This document shows positions 1 to 11,634 of a DNA stretch of 64,000 nucleotides, piece after piece. The notes beneath the pieces were generated by a model. The model did no database searches and had not been told where the DNA came from. It was given only the letters and a program-made list of their open reading frames with translations. The stretch is from assembly GCF_008000995.1 (NCBI RefSeq), contig NZ_CP042828.1, positions 2,718,882 through 2,782,881 on the forward strand, in the 5' to 3' direction. Origin of the DNA: Ruania zhangjianzhongii. Its GTDB lineage: Bacteria; Actinomycetota; Actinomycetes; Actinomycetales; Beutenbergiaceae. Positions within the stretch are counted from its first letter, which is position 1. Each line of letters starts with the position of its first letter. The translations under genes and the position numbers were made by a program.

Positions 1-675
1 CCCGCCCCGGGCCACCCCACCGACGGCCACGATGGCGAGGTGCTCACTGCGCCATCGATGCCGGAGCAGGACCCTGCCGCACAGGCCGCAGTGGGTCGGG
101 CGCTCACCCAGGCCACCAGCGACGTGGTCGGAGCCAGTGAGCCACCGTGGCGGCAGTACCTGCACGCCGAGGTCTCCCAGCAGGGCCCCGAGGTGACCCA
201 GAGCGGTCAGGAGGCGATCGCCGGGGTGCTCGCCCGCAGCCCGGACCGGCGCGCCGGGAAGGACCCCTCCTGGTTCGCCCTGTGCAGCGCGCTGCAGTGG
301 TTGCTGTTCGCAGTGCTGGCAGTCGGACTGCTGTGGCTGGCGGCGATCCTCGGACTGCGCTACCTGGGCGTGGGTCCGATCTGGACGCCTCAGCTCGGAC
401 CGGTGCCGGCGCAGCCGCCCTGGCCGGAGCTGCCGGCAGTGCCGTGGCCGGTGGCGCTGCTGGTCGCCGGGGCGGCGGCCGGGGTGCTGGTCGCCGTGGG
501 CACGGCCGTGGCAGCTCGGGTCGGGGCGGGTCGGCGCCGGCGCCGGATGCACCGGCGGCTGACCGAGGCGATCGGGGTGGTTGCCGGGCGGGACGTCCTC
601 GACCCACTGGCCGGACGCGTCGGTGAGGCCGAGGAGTACGCCGACGCGATCCGGCAGGTGGTGGGGAAGCATTAG
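1..675 (+). CDS. C-terminal part of a membrane protein (5' end outside window)
   Basis: The reading frame is open from the first base, so this is the 3' end of a longer gene; the GTG at 40 is probably internal. The visible 224 residues hold two strongly hydrophobic segments, at about residues 97-124 and 146-173, joined by a Pro/Trp-rich loop. A cluster of arginines follows, then a short amphipathic tail containing GRDVLDPLAGRV. Two membrane segments near a C-terminus fit the tail of actinobacterial YfjP/dynamin-like GTPases, which are often encoded as tandem pairs, but no GTPase motif is visible here. That assignment is a guess. The gene ends 54 bases before aspS. Confidence 0.6.
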   Translation, partial: PAPGHPTDGHDGEVLTAPSMPEQDPAAQAAVGRALTQATSDVVGASEPPWRQYLHAEVSQQGPEVTQSGQEAIAGVLARSPDRRAGKDPSWFALCSALQWLLFAVLAVGLLWLAAILGLRYLGVGPIWTPQLGPVPAQPPWPELPAVPWPVALLVAGAAAGVLVAVGTAVAARVGAGRRRRRMHRRLTEAIGVVAGRDVLDPLAGRVGEAEEYADAIRQVVGKH

Positions 676-729
676 GATCGACTGGCGTCGCGACCACCGC
701 GGCCCAGTCACGTTCCCGGGAGGATCCTC

Positions 730-2564
<1,835 letters not shown>

Positions 2565-2568
<4 letters not shown>

Positions 2569-3368
2569 GCACGGCGCCCACTCCGCGCTTCTTTCCGGTC
2601 CGCAATCCATCGGACGTTCCACAGCCGTGGCGCACGTTCCCGTTTCTGGCCGCCGACCTGCCTCGGTACACCGACACGATCGCCTGGGGTGATGCCCGCG
2701 CCCTCGCGCTGACCACAGTGGCCGGTGACGGGACCAGCCGGGCGCTGGTCGGCGTCGGCGAGCCGGAGGAGCTGGCCCCCGTGGTCGCGGCGGCGTTCGA
2801 CGACGGTGGGTCAGCACTGCCGGGTAGCGGCCTGGAGTCCACTTCGGTGGCCGTGGCCAGTCTGACCCGGGGCGCCTGGGACCTGGTGCCGGCCCTCGTG
2901 CGCGATCGGCTCGGGCTCGAGCAGGTGGCGCACTGGGACTGGCTGGTGACCACCACCGAGCCGCCGGCCCAGCCCGGGGAGGATCGGGTGGTCGAGCTGG
3001 ATCTGACCACCGACCGGGCGGAACTGGCGGGTCTGCAGCGCCTGGTGCTGCCGCAGAGCTACACCACCCTGGACCGGCCGGACACACGCTGGTTCGGCTG
3101 GCGGGACTCCGGCGGTGTGCTGCGCTGCATGGCGGCAGCGACCGTCCGGGCGGGTGAGCTGCACCTGGGCTCGATCGGTACGCACCCACAGTGGCGCCGT
3201 CGTGGCTTGGCCGCGATGATGACGGCGGCGCTGACCCGGATCGGGCTGGCCCAGGCCGGTCAGGTGAGCCTGGGGCTGTACGCGGACAACGTCGCCGCCC
3301 GGCGGGTGTACCTGCGGCTGGGGTATCGCCTCGGCCAGGAGGTGGAGTCCCGCCGCCCCGCTCGCTGA
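2565..3368 (+). CDS. GNAT-family N-acetyltransferase
   Basis: Protein of 267 residues whose C-terminal third is a GNAT fold. The acetyl-CoA pyrophosphate loop is visible as [10 protein letters not shown] (an R/Q-x-x-G-x-A type motif) after the strand LGSIGTHP. The closing segment [14 protein letters not shown] is the usual end of the domain. The N-terminal half looks like a degenerate first GNAT lobe without its own acetyl-CoA loop. The GTG start overlaps the aspS stop (GTGA), so translation is probably coupled. The substrate cannot be told from sequence. Confidence 0.8.
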
Positions 3369-3430
3369 CTTCGGCCTGGTCGTCCTGTGGGGAGTGCGCT
3401 GGGGCGCACCTCTGACATGACGACCCGTGC

Positions 3431-5728
3431 TTAGTGCTGGATGCCGAAGCGGCGGTGCAGGCGGGCGAGCGGGCGGGGTGCCCACCAGTTGCGCCGGCCG
3501 AGCAGGGTCATCGTCGCCGGTACCAGCAGCATCCGCACCAGCGTGGCGTCGATCAGCACGGTCACCGCTAGCGCCACCCCGACCTCCTTGATCGGCAGCA
3601 GCTCCCCGCTGGCGAAGCCGGCAAACACCACGATGATCACCAGCGCCGCCGAGGTGATGATCCGCCCGGACTGCTGCAGGCCAGCGCGCACCGAGGCGTC
3701 ATTGTCACCGAGGTGGATACCCCCGCGGCCACCGTCGTAGAACTCCTTGATCCGGGCGATGAGGAACACCTCGTAGTCCATCGCCAAGCCGAAGCCGAAC
3801 GCGACCACCACCGCCACCACATAGGACTCCAGGCCTCCGACCGGGGTGAAGTCGAGCAGCCCGGCCAGATGCCCCTCCTGGAACACCCAGGTGGTCACGC
3901 CGAGCGACGCGGACAAGGACAGCGCGTTCACGATCAGCGCCTTCAGCGGCACCAGCAACGAGCCGGTCATCAGGAACAGCAGCACGAAGGTGGCCAGCAC
4001 CACGATGCCGGCAGCGAGGGGGAGTCCTTGCACCAGCGCCTCGGTGAAGTCGAGCTGGTTCGCCGCCTGGCCGAGTACCCAGATCTGGGCCACCGGTGTC
4101 GGGTCGAGGTCACGGATGGCCCGAACCACGTCGGTCGCGACCTCACCACCGGGGTCGGCGGAGTCCACCTGGACGGCGAGGACCTGGTACTGCTCGTTCA
4201 CCTCCTCGGCGACCGTGGCCTCGGTCACGCCGGCGACTCCGGCGACCTGCTCGGCGAACGTCGCAGCGTCCTCCGCACTCCCGGCCACCAGCACCTGCAC
4301 CGGAGGCGTGTTGAACGCCGGGTACTGCTCCTCGACCACGGTGAGGAACTCACGCTGGTCCGAGCCTTCCGGCACCATCTCGGTCGTGGTGTTCCGCAGG
4401 TTCAGGCCGAGCAGCGGGGAGGCCAGGAACACCAGAACACCGGCGGTCGCGACCATCACCAGCCACGGGCGCCGTTGCACCCCACCGGCCAGTCGGGAGA
4501 AGAACCCATGCTCGGGTGCACTCTCGCCGAGCGTGCCGAGCAGCGCCCGGAGCCCGGGAACCCGGCGCAGCAGCGGCGGACGGAGCATCCGCCGCCCGCG
4601 CAGCGCCAGCAGCGCCGGCACCAGAGTGAGTGCCGAGGCCACCGCGATCACCACCACCGAGACCCCGGCAGCTCCGAGCGAGCGGAGGATCTCCGGGCGG
4701 AGCAGCAGCAGCCCGGCGATCGCGATCGCCACGGTGAGGGCGGAGAACGTGACTGTACGCCCCGCCGTCGTGAGCGTGCTGCGCAAGGCACGTTCCACTG
4801 CGGCATCACGGCGCCGCGACTGCCGCCGAGCCCGGGTGCGGCGCCGCTCACCCGGTAGCGTCTCGGCCAGCTCCGCATCCACTTCGCGGCGGATCTCCTC
4901 CCGGTACCGGGAGACGATCAGCAGGCCGTAGTCGATGGATAGCCCGAGGCCGAGGACGGTGACGACGTTCACCACCACCGAGTCCAGCTCGATCAGGTGG
5001 GAGAACCCGAGCAGTGCCCCCAGGCCCCCGCCGATCGACGCGATCGCACCGGCGAGCGGCATCCCCGCCGCGAGGAACCCGCCGAAGACCACCACCATGA
5101 TCAGCAACGAGATCGGCAGCGCGACCGCCTCACCGCGGGTGAGGTCCTTCTCCATCTGGTCCACGATCGAGGCGGTGAGCAGGGCGTCGCTGGAGACGAC
5201 CACGCGGGCCGGCTCGCCCAGCTCGGTCCCGAAGGCGGTGAGCTGATCTGCCACGTCCTGCTCCGCCGCCGTCTCCGCGTCCGCCGAGAGGGCACCGTCC
5301 AGAGTGACGGTGATCAGGAACCCGTTGCCGTCGGCGGCCAGGAACGGTGCAGCCTGCTCGGACTCGAGGCCCTCGGGGAACACGAACGGGTCCGCGACCG
5401 CTTCCACCCCCTCGGTACCGAGCAGCCGGGAGTGCGTGCTGGTGAGGGCCCGGCCGGCGGTGCTCACCGCCTGCTCGTCTGCCATCTCCACGCCGAGCAC
5501 CACTGCGGTCACCGTGGTCGGCTCCTCGGCCGCGTCGGCGAGGATCTCCCGGCCTTCCTGGCTCTCGGCCCCGGGCACCTGTGGCTCCCCGGAGTGCAGC
5601 CGGTCGAAGAGCCCTTGGCCACCGAAGCCGGTCAGCGCGAGGCTGCCGGCTACGGCCACCAGCAGGATCCAGGACAGTACCGTGAACAGAGGGTGTCGGG
5701 CGATCGTGCGCCCCAGGCGATCGAACAC
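3431..5728 (-). CDS. MMPL/RND-family membrane transporter
   Basis: 765-residue inner-membrane protein with the MmpL topology: a first membrane segment near residues 13-35, a large extracytoplasmic loop, a block of five segments, then a repeat of the same plan. Both proton-relay Asp-Tyr pairs known from MmpL3-type proteins are present: GLSIDYGLLIVSRYREE in the first half and GLAMDYEVFLIARIKE in the second. The first half has an Arg-rich cytoplasmic loop after its Asp-Tyr helix (RRRTRARRQSRRRD). The likely start is GTG at 5728, giving FDRLGRTIARHP just before the first membrane helix; the frame is open upstream but that part lies inside rarA. It is divergent from rarA. The exported substrate (lipid or drug) is unknown. 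Confidence 0.88.
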   Translation of the reverse strand: MFDRLGRTIARHPLFTVLSWILLVAVAGSLALTGFGGQGLFDRLHSGEPQVPGAESQEGREILADAAEEPTTVTAVVLGVEMADEQAVSTAGRALTSTHSRLLGTEGVEAVADPFVFPEGLESEQAAPFLAADGNGFLITVTLDGALSADAETAAEQDVADQLTAFGTELGEPARVVVSSDALLTASIVDQMEKDLTRGEAVALPISLLIMVVVFGGFLAAGMPLAGAIASIGGGLGALLGFSHLIELDSVVVNVVTVLGLGLSIDYGLLIVSRYREEIRREVDAELAETLPGERRRTRARRQSRRRDAAVERALRSTLTTAGRTVTFSALTVAIAIAGLLLLRPEILRSLGAAGVSVVVIAVASALTLVPALLALRGRRMLRPPLLRRVPGLRALLGTLGESAPEHGFFSRLAGGVQRRPWLVMVATAGVLVFLASPLLGLNLRNTTTEMVPEGSDQREFLTVVEEQYPAFNTPPVQVLVAGSAEDAATFAEQVAGVAGVTEATVAEEVNEQYQVLAVQVDSADPGGEVATDVVRAIRDLDPTPVAQIWVLGQAANQLDFTEALVQGLPLAAGIVVLATFVLLFLMTGSLLVPLKALIVNALSLSASLGVTTWVFQEGHLAGLLDFTPVGGLESYVVAVVVAFGFGLAMDYEVFLIARIKEFYDGGRGGIHLGDNDASVRAGLQQSGRIITSAALVIIVVFAGFASGELLPIKEVGVALAVTVLIDATLVRMLLVPATMTLLGRRNWWAPRPLARLHRRFGIQH

Positions 5729-5749
5729 GGACCAATCATGGCAGCCGCG

Positions 5750-5755
5750 TAGGCT
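5750..5755 (+). promoter_or_regulatory. Leaderless-type -10 box for rarA
   Basis: TAGGCT ends six bases before the GTG start of rarA at 5762 and no Shine-Dalgarno sequence intervenes. The transcript would begin at or beside the start codon. The site lies in the 33-base gap between the divergent mmpL-like and rarA genes. Confidence 0.45.
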
Positions 5756-5761
5756 GGCGTC

Positions 5762-7114
5762 GTGGATCTGTTCGAGTCCGCCGGTCAAGACAACAGCGGC
5801 GTCCCCCGCACCTGGGACGCGGCACCGTTGGCGGTACGGATGCGGCCGGCTGCGGCCGATGAGGTGCTCGGGCAACAGCATCTCCTGGAGCCGGGGTCAC
5901 CGCTGCGCCGACTGATCGAGCCGCCCCAGCCGGGATCGCTGCCGCCGTCCTCTGTGGTGCTCTGGGGCCCGCCGGGCACCGGGAAGACCACCCTCGCCTA
6001 CCTGGTGGCGCAATCCTCCGGGCGCCGATTCGTGGAGCTGTCCGCAGTGACCGCCGGGGTGAAAGACGTCCGCGCGGTGATCGAGGCGGCCCGCCGACGG
6101 CTGGTCACCTCCGGGGAGGAGACCGTGCTGTTCATCGACGAGGTGCACCGGTTCTCCAAGACCCAGCAGGACGCGCTGCTGCCGGCGGTGGAGAACCGGT
6201 GGATCACCCTGATGGCCGCGACGACGGAGAACCCGTCCTTCTCGGTGATCTCCCCACTGCTCTCCCGCTCGATCATGCTGACGCTACGGGAACTGACCAG
6301 CGCCGACCTGGACGCTCTGGTGACCAGGGCGCTGACCGACGAGCGGGGTCTCAATGCGAGGATCGAGCTAGCCGACGAGGCTCGGGACTACCTGCTCCGC
6401 CTCGCCGGCGGTGATGCCCGCAAGGCACTGACCATCGTGGAGGCCGCCGCCGGTACCGCCCTGGAGTCCGGTGCGGAGCAGATCACCCTGGAGGCGATGG
6501 AACAGGCCATCGACGTTGCCGCCGTGCGCTACGACCGGGACGGCGACCAGCACTACGACGTGATCAGTGCATTCATCAAGTCGATGCGCGGCAGCGATGT
6601 GGACGCCGCGCTGCATTACCTGGCCCGGATGGTGGTCGCGGGGGAGGACCCCCGGTTCATCGCCCGCCGGATCGTGATCGCCGCCGCCGAGGACGTCGGG
6701 ATGGCCGACCCCACCGCGCTGCAGACTGCAGTGGCGGCAGCCCAGGCGGTGGCGCTGATCGGGATGCCCGAAGCCCGGATCATCCTCGCTGAAGCCGTCG
6801 TGCACGTGGCCAGCGCGCCAAAGTCGAACGCGGCCTACACCGGGATCGACGAGGCGATCGCGGAGGTCCGGGCCGGCAATGCCGGCACGGTGCCCGCCCA
6901 CCTGCGCGACACCCATTACAGCGGTGCGAAGAAGCTGGGCCACGGCCTGGCGTACGTCTACTCGCACGACGAACCACACGCCGTCGCCAAGCAGACCTAT
7001 CTGCCCGAGGAGCTCACCGGCGCCCGATACTACCGACCGACCGACCGAGGCTTCGAACGGACGTTGTCCGAACGGTTGGAGCGGGTGCGTGGGCTGCTCG
7101 GACGCGATAGTTGA
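5762..7114 (+). CDS. rarA: Replication-associated recombination protein A (RarA/MgsA AAA+ ATPase)
   Basis: AAA+ ATPase of 450 residues acting at stalled replication forks, of the RarA/Mgs1/WRNIP1 family. Walker A is GPPGTGKTT at about residues 69-77 and Walker B is LFIDEVH at about 122-128. The sensor-1 region (AATTENPSF) and the C-terminal MgsA tetramerisation domain, with [12 protein letters not shown], are both present. Length and N-terminus (MDLFES, then PLAVRMRP) match the family, supporting the GTG start. It is divergent from the MMPL gene and stands upstream of rpsD with a 309-base gap. Confidence 0.95.
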   Translation: MDLFESAGQDNSGVPRTWDAAPLAVRMRPAAADEVLGQQHLLEPGSPLRRLIEPPQPGSLPPSSVVLWGPPGTGKTTLAYLVAQSSGRRFVELSAVTAGVKDVRAVIEAARRRLVTSGEETVLFIDEVHRFSKTQQDALLPAVENRWITLMAATTENPSFSVISPLLSRSIMLTLRELTSADLDALVTRALTDERGLNARIELADEARDYLLRLAGGDARKALTIVEAAAGTALESGAEQITLEAMEQAIDVAAVRYDRDGDQHYDVISAFIKSMRGSDVDAALHYLARMVVAGEDPRFIARRIVIAAAEDVGMADPTALQTAVAAAQAVALIGMPEARIILAEAVVHVASAPKSNAAYTGIDEAIAEVRAGNAGTVPAHLRDTHYSGAKKLGHGLAYVYSHDEPHAVAKQTYLPEELTGARYYRPTDRGFERTLSERLERVRGLLGRDS

Positions 7115-7423
7115 CCTCAGCCGGGGAACCCCGAGACCACCGCAGCGCCCACCGCTGGCCGTCCGGCCAGCAGGTGCCGCCACCGGTGGGCATGCGGTGA
7201 CCGTGGTCACCACCGGTGGCCCGCCGGGATGGGCTACACTTGCCAGGTTGCCCAGACGGGCACGCCTGGGGTCTTAGCCGACGGCTCTGCCACCCACCGA
7301 CGCTCTGCCGAGCACTTGCTCGGGTGAGGCGCTCGGGAACGAGCAGACCTGGAGTTGACCCCGCACGCCCGGTGCGAACCTCGCCCGGTGGTGTGACGTT
7401 GAGATCACGACAGGAAGTAGTTC
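7115..7423 (+). promoter_or_regulatory. Intergenic region: rarA 3' hairpins and rpsD promoter/leader
   Basis: No gene is seen in these 309 bases. Just after rarA there are two inverted repeats that could end its transcript: CTGGCC/GGCCAG with a 4-base loop (7155-7170) and GGTGACC/GGTCACC (7196-7211). A -10-like TACACT lies at 7235-7240. Transcription from there would give rpsD a leader of about 175 bases with several GC-rich stem candidates. Ribosomal protein S4 is a known autoregulator in other bacteria, so the leader may carry a regulatory fold, but I do not recognise one. rpsD has a Shine-Dalgarno CAGGAAG at 7411-7417. Confidence 0.4.
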
Positions 7424-8050
7424 ATGGCTTCGAAGAACCGCACGCGCCGGCAGGTCCGGCTCTCTCGCGCCCTGGGGCTCGCGCTGACCCCCAAGGCCGT
7501 CAAGTATTTCGAGAAGCGGCCCTACCCGCCGGGTGAGCACGGCCGCGCCCGCCGCCGCACCGAGTCCGACTACGCGGTCCGGCTGAAGGAGAAGCAGCGT
7601 CTGCGCGCCCAGTACGGCCTCCGCGAGGCTCAGCTGCGCCGCGCGTTCGAGGAGGCCCGCCGCGAGGAGGGCCTGACCGGTGAGACGCTGGTGGAGAACC
7701 TGGAGACCCGCCTGGACGCCTTGGTACTGCGTGCCGGCTTCGGTCGGACGATGGCCCAGGCCCGCCAGCACGTGGTGCACCGCCACATCCTGGTCGACGG
7801 CAAGCTGGTGGACCGCCCCTCCTACCGGGTGAAGCCCGGCCAGGTCGTGCAGGCGAAGCCACGCAGCCAGACCATGGTGCCGTTCCAGGTGGCCGCCGCC
7901 GGCGCCCACCGGGACGTGCTGCCGAACCTGCCGGAGTACTTGGACGTCCAGCTGGAGAAGCTGCGCTTCGAGTTGGTCCGCCGTCCGAAGCGGGCCGAGG
8001 TGCCGATCACCTGCGACGTGCAGCTGGTCGTCGAGCACTACTCGCGCTGA
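7424..8050 (+). CDS. rpsD: 30S ribosomal protein S4
   Basis: 208-residue ribosomal protein that binds 16S rRNA early in assembly of the small subunit. The N-terminal basic domain carries RRQVRLSRALGLALTPK, and the S4 RNA-binding domain (about 95-160) includes ETRLDALVLRAGFGRTMAQA and RQHVVHRHILVDGK. It has only one cysteine, near the C-terminus, so it is the zinc-free form of S4. The ATG follows a Shine-Dalgarno at 7411. It stands alone rather than in the rpsM-rpsK-rpsD-rpoA operon, a known arrangement in many actinobacteria. A strong hairpin follows the gene. Confidence 0.98.
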   Translation: MASKNRTRRQVRLSRALGLALTPKAVKYFEKRPYPPGEHGRARRRTESDYAVRLKEKQRLRAQYGLREAQLRRAFEEARREEGLTGETLVENLETRLDALVLRAGFGRTMAQARQHVVHRHILVDGKLVDRPSYRVKPGQVVQAKPRSQTMVPFQVAAAGAHRDVLPNLPEYLDVQLEKLRFELVRRPKRAEVPITCDVQLVVEHYSR

Positions 8051-8063
8051 CCGAGCACCACGC

Positions 8064-8112
8064 GCGCCCCGGGGGGACACCGCTTGCGGTGTGCACCCGG
8101 GGCGCCGTTGTC
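8064..8112 (+). terminator. Probable rpsD terminator hairpin
   Basis: A long perfect inverted repeat starts 13 bases after the rpsD stop. Outer arms are GCGCCCCGGG (8064-8073) and CCCGGGGCGC (8096-8105). The inner arms ACACCGC (8077-8083) and GCGGTGT (8086-8092) close a two-base loop. Only a weak T-containing tail (CGTTGT) follows, which is common for terminators in high-GC actinobacteria. Confidence 0.65.
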
Positions 8113-8200
8113 GGTGCCACACCCGCCCCGGCCCGGGTAGGGTCACCTGTGGGCTGCCGCATCCGGCGCCCGCCCCACGACATCAGGAGGAGCCACCGCC

Positions 8201-8557
8201 ATGTCCATCGGCGACATTGCCGGACTCATTGCCGCGATCGCCTTCGTGCTCCTGGTTGGCGCACTGGCCGTACCGCTGCTGAAGCTCGGCCGCGTGATGG
8301 ACGAGGCTCGCCGCAGCCTCGCCGACGTCACTGAGCACACCCTCCCGGTGATCGACGAGGCCGCCACCACCATCAGTTCCACGAATGGCCAGATCGCGAA
8401 GGTGGACACCGTCACCACAGCGGCAGCCGAGGTCTCCACGAACGTCTCCGCCCTCACCTCGCTGGTGGCAGCCACGGTCGGTGCCCCGCTGATCAAGATG
8501 GCAGCGTTCTCGATGGCCGTGCGCGGACTCTTCCGCCGGGGGGAGAAGAAGTCGTGA
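8201..8557 (+). CDS. DUF948 domain-containing membrane protein
   Basis: 118-residue protein with one N-terminal membrane helix (about residues 6-28) followed by a helical, probably coiled-coil stretch rich in Ala, Thr and Val (about 30-85). It ends in a basic tail. This is the layout of DUF948 proteins, whose role is not known. The start has an excellent Shine-Dalgarno, AGGAGGAG at 8185-8192. It is followed with a GTGA overlap by another small gene and then alaS, a conserved actinobacterial order. Confidence 0.85.
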   Translation: MSIGDIAGLIAAIAFVLLVGALAVPLLKLGRVMDEARRSLADVTEHTLPVIDEAATTISSTNGQIAKVDTVTTAAAEVSTNVSALTSLVAATVGAPLIKMAAFSMAVRGLFRRGEKKS

Positions 8558-8892
8558 AGCGTGCCGTCTGGATCGGACTCGGCGTGGTCGGAACCATTGT
8601 GGTGCTTCGGCAGGTCGCCAAGGCGAACGAACGGTTCGGGGCCGTGGCCAAGCTGACCAGCCCGGCGGGCATCGCCGACTCGATCGCCTCCCTGGCCGTC
8701 GCCGCGAAAGAGCTCGGCGAGCAGGTGCGCACCTCGATGGCGGAGAACGAGGCCGCGCTGATGGAGGCGCTGATGCCCAGTGAGGAAGAGCTGGCTCGCG
8801 CACGGGACGTGCGCGCCCAGCGCCGCAACACCGACGCCGACGACCCGTTCGCCGCCGGTGTGGAGTTCACCGACGACGACTGGTCCGACTGA
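8554..8892 (+). CDS. Small conserved protein upstream of alaS (DUF6167-like)
   Basis: 112-residue protein with an N-terminal hydrophobic segment (about residues 4-20), a helical middle part and an acidic C-terminus (GVEFTDDDWSD). Its GTG start overlaps the stop of the DUF948 gene (GTGA), indicating coupled translation and probably a shared membrane role. Position and shape match the DUF6167 family that lies between DUF948 and alaS in many actinobacteria; that name is from memory of the gene order and not tested. No function is known. Confidence 0.75.
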   Translation: MKRAVWIGLGVVGTIVVLRQVAKANERFGAVAKLTSPAGIADSIASLAVAAKELGEQVRTSMAENEAALMEALMPSEEELARARDVRAQRRNTDADDPFAAGVEFTDDDWSD

Positions 8893-8937
8893 CCGGACCC
8901 TGCCCACCCAGACCTCCCGCTGAGTAGACGAGACCCG

Positions 8938-11634
8938 ATGCGTACCGCAGAGATCCACCGCCGATGGCTGACCTACTTCTCCGAACGTGGCCACACTGTG
9001 GTGCCGAGCGCGCCGCTGGTGTCCCCGGATCCATCGATCCTGTTCACCATCGCCGGCATGGTGCCGTTCATCCCCTACATCGTGGGCACGGAGAAGGCTC
9101 CTTGGCCCCGTGCGGTCAGTGTGCAGAAGTGCATCCGCACCAACGACATCGAGAACGTCGGCAAGACCACCCGGCACGGCACGTTCTTCCAGATGGGTGG
9201 GAACTTCTCCTTCGGTGACTACTTCAAGCGGGAGTCGATCGGCTTCTCCTGGGAGCTGCTCACCAGCTCGGTTGCCGACGGCGGATTCGGCCTGGACGGC
9301 GACCGCATCTGGGTGACGATCTGGGATCAGGACGACGACGCCCGGCAGGCGTTGGCCGAGATCGGCGTCGATCCGGCGCACGTGGTACGGCTGCCCAAGG
9401 AGGAGAACTTCTGGGACACCGGCCAGCCCGGACCGGCCGGCCCCTGTGCGGAGTTCCACTACGACCGCGGCCCCGCCTACGGTCCGGATGCCGTCGGTGG
9501 CACGGTGGACCCTGGCGGCGACCGGTACCTGGAGATCTACAACAACGTCTTCGACCAGTTCCTGCGGGGTGAGGGTCAGGGCAAGGACTACCCGCTCCTC
9601 GGTGAGCTCGAGCAGAAGTCGATCGACACCGGCCTCGGCGTGGAGCGCCTGGCGTTCCTGCTCCAGGACCGGGAGAACATGTTCGAGATCGATCAGACGT
9701 TCCCGGTGATCCAGTCGGTCGAGGAGCTGACCGGCCGGCGGTACCGGCTCGGTGAGAACTCCGCCGAACCTGACCAGGTGCAGATGCGCGTGGTGGCCGA
9801 TCACGTGCGCTCTGCACTGATGCTGATCACCGACGGCGTACGGCCGGGAAATGACGGCCGCGGCTACGTGCTCCGGCGGCTGATCCGCCGCGCGGTGCGC
9901 TCGATGCGGCTCCTCGGCGTGGACGAGCCGGCGATGCCGCACCTGCTGCCGGTCTCCAAGGGCGCCATGGCGGAGGTGTACCCGGAGCTGGAGGAGTCCT
10001 TCCCGACGATCTCCCAGGTGGCCTACGAGGAGGAGCAGGCGTTCCGCCGCACGCTGGCTTCGGGGACCACCATCCTGGACACCGCCGTCGGCCGGGCCAA
10101 GTCCTCGGGTGCCAAGCCCGTGCTCTCCGGCGACGACGCCTTCGCGCTGCACGATACGTATGGTTTCCCGATCGACCTCACCCTGGAGATGGCCGCCGAG
10201 CAGGGTGTGCAGGTGGACGAGGGGCGCTTCCGTTCCCTGATGGCCGAGCAGCGTCAGCGCGCCCGCGCCGACGCGCTGGCGAAGAAGACCGGGCACGTCG
10301 ACCTTGCCGTCTACCGCGACTTCCTCAGCGCGCTCGACGGTGGCGACACGTTCCTCGGCTACACCGACGCCACGACCTCGGCTCGGGTGGTCGGGCTGGT
10401 GGTTGACGGCACGGCCGCACCGGTGGCCCATGCACCGGCGGACGTCGAGGTCATCCTGGACCAGACCCCGTTCTACGCCGAGGCGGGCGGACAGCTCGCC
10501 GACCAGGGCACGATCAGCCTCGCCAGCGGTGGCGTGGTGGACGTGGCCGATGTGCAGTCCCCGGTGAAGGGCCTGCACGTCCACCGCGGCCGCCTCACCG
10601 AGGGCAGCATCGCCCTGGACGAGGTGGCGGTGGCCCAGATCGACACCGACCGTCGTCGTGCGATCGCCAAGGCGCACACTGCCACGCACATGGTGCACAA
10701 GGCCCTGCACGAGATGCTCGGCGAGCAGGCCACCCAGGCCGGATCGGAGAACGCGCCGTCCCGGCTGCGGTTCGACTTCCGGCACGGCAGCCAGGTACCG
10801 GCCTCGGTGATCGGGGAGATCGACCAGCGGGTAAACGAGCGACTCGCCGACGATCTGGACGTCACCGACGAGGTGATGGATCTGGACACCGCACGCGCCC
10901 AGGGCGCGATGGCGCTGTTCGGCGAGAAGTATGGTGACCGCGTGCGGGTGGTGTCCATCGGTGGCGACTGGTCCAAGGAGCTCTGCGCCGGTACGCATGT
11001 GCAGCGCAGCGGACAGCTCGGTTTGGTCACGGTGCTCGGCGAGTCGTCGATCGGCTCCGGGGTCCGCCGGATCGATGCCCTGGTGGGGCAGGGGGCGTAT
11101 GACCACCAGGCGAAGGCGCATGCGCTCGTCGGCCAGCTCTCCCAGCTCGTGGGGGTCCGTGGCGAGGAGCTGCCGGAGCGGATCAGCACCGTGCTGAGCC
11201 GGCTGAAGGACGCGGAGAAGGAGCTCACCACGCTGCGCCAAGGCCAGCTCCTCGCCCGGGCCGGCGAGCTGGCCAGTTCGGCCACCACCCGAGGAGGCAC
11301 CCGGTACGTCGGCGCCACCCTCGACGGGCTCGCCGGCGGCGATGACCTTCGTACCCTCGCACTGGACGTGCGCGAGCGGCTCGGTTCGACCGAGGCGGCC
11401 GTGGTCCTGCTTGGTGGGGTGGTCAAGGAGCGGCCGATTGTGGTGATCGCCACGAACGAACCGGCACGCGCCGCAGGGATCAAGGCGGGAGCCTTGGTTC
11501 GCACGGCGGCGAGCCGGCTCGGTGGCGGTGGAGGAGGTAAGGACGACGTCGCCCAGGGGGGCGGTACCGACGTCGAGGCGCTGCCGGAGGCAGTGTCGGC
11601 GGTCGGGGCCGACCTGGACGGTGCCGGTGCCTGA
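8938..11634 (+). CDS. alaS: Alanine-tRNA ligase
   Basis: Class II synthetase of 898 residues. The N-terminal catalytic domain opens with EIHRRWLTYF and contains the class II motif region around TRHGTFFQMGGNFSFGDYF. The editing domain carries the zinc ligands HTATHMVH (about 580-587) and CAGTHV (about 681-686), which clear mischarged Ser and Gly. The C-Ala domain ends with the Gly-rich GGGGGGKDDVAQGGG segment. No strong Shine-Dalgarno precedes the ATG. Downstream, ruvX overlaps the stop codon. Confidence 0.97.
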   Translation: MRTAEIHRRWLTYFSERGHTVVPSAPLVSPDPSILFTIAGMVPFIPYIVGTEKAPWPRAVSVQKCIRTNDIENVGKTTRHGTFFQMGGNFSFGDYFKRESIGFSWELLTSSVADGGFGLDGDRIWVTIWDQDDDARQALAEIGVDPAHVVRLPKEENFWDTGQPGPAGPCAEFHYDRGPAYGPDAVGGTVDPGGDRYLEIYNNVFDQFLRGEGQGKDYPLLGELEQKSIDTGLGVERLAFLLQDRENMFEIDQTFPVIQSVEELTGRRYRLGENSAEPDQVQMRVVADHVRSALMLITDGVRPGNDGRGYVLRRLIRRAVRSMRLLGVDEPAMPHLLPVSKGAMAEVYPELEESFPTISQVAYEEEQAFRRTLASGTTILDTAVGRAKSSGAKPVLSGDDAFALHDTYGFPIDLTLEMAAEQGVQVDEGRFRSLMAEQRQRARADALAKKTGHVDLAVYRDFLSALDGGDTFLGYTDATTSARVVGLVVDGTAAPVAHAPADVEVILDQTPFYAEAGGQLADQGTISLASGGVVDVADVQSPVKGLHVHRGRLTEGSIALDEVAVAQIDTDRRRAIAKAHTATHMVHKALHEMLGEQATQAGSENAPSRLRFDFRHGSQVPASVIGEIDQRVNERLADDLDVTDEVMDLDTARAQGAMALFGEKYGDRVRVVSIGGDWSKELCAGTHVQRSGQLGLVTVLGESSIGSGVRRIDALVGQGAYDHQAKAHALVGQLSQLVGVRGEELPERISTVLSRLKDAEKELTTLRQGQLLARAGELASSATTRGGTRYVGATLDGLAGGDDLRTLALDVRERLGSTEAAVVLLGGVVKERPIVVIATNEPARAAGIKAGALVRTAASRLGGGGGGKDDVAQGGGTDVEALPEAVSAVGADLDGAGA

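Noticed and set aside
3431..5881. Longer MMPL protein starting at 5881
   Set aside because: The first 51 residues would overlap the divergent rarA coding region and do not resemble a transporter N-terminus; GTG 5728 is the likely start.
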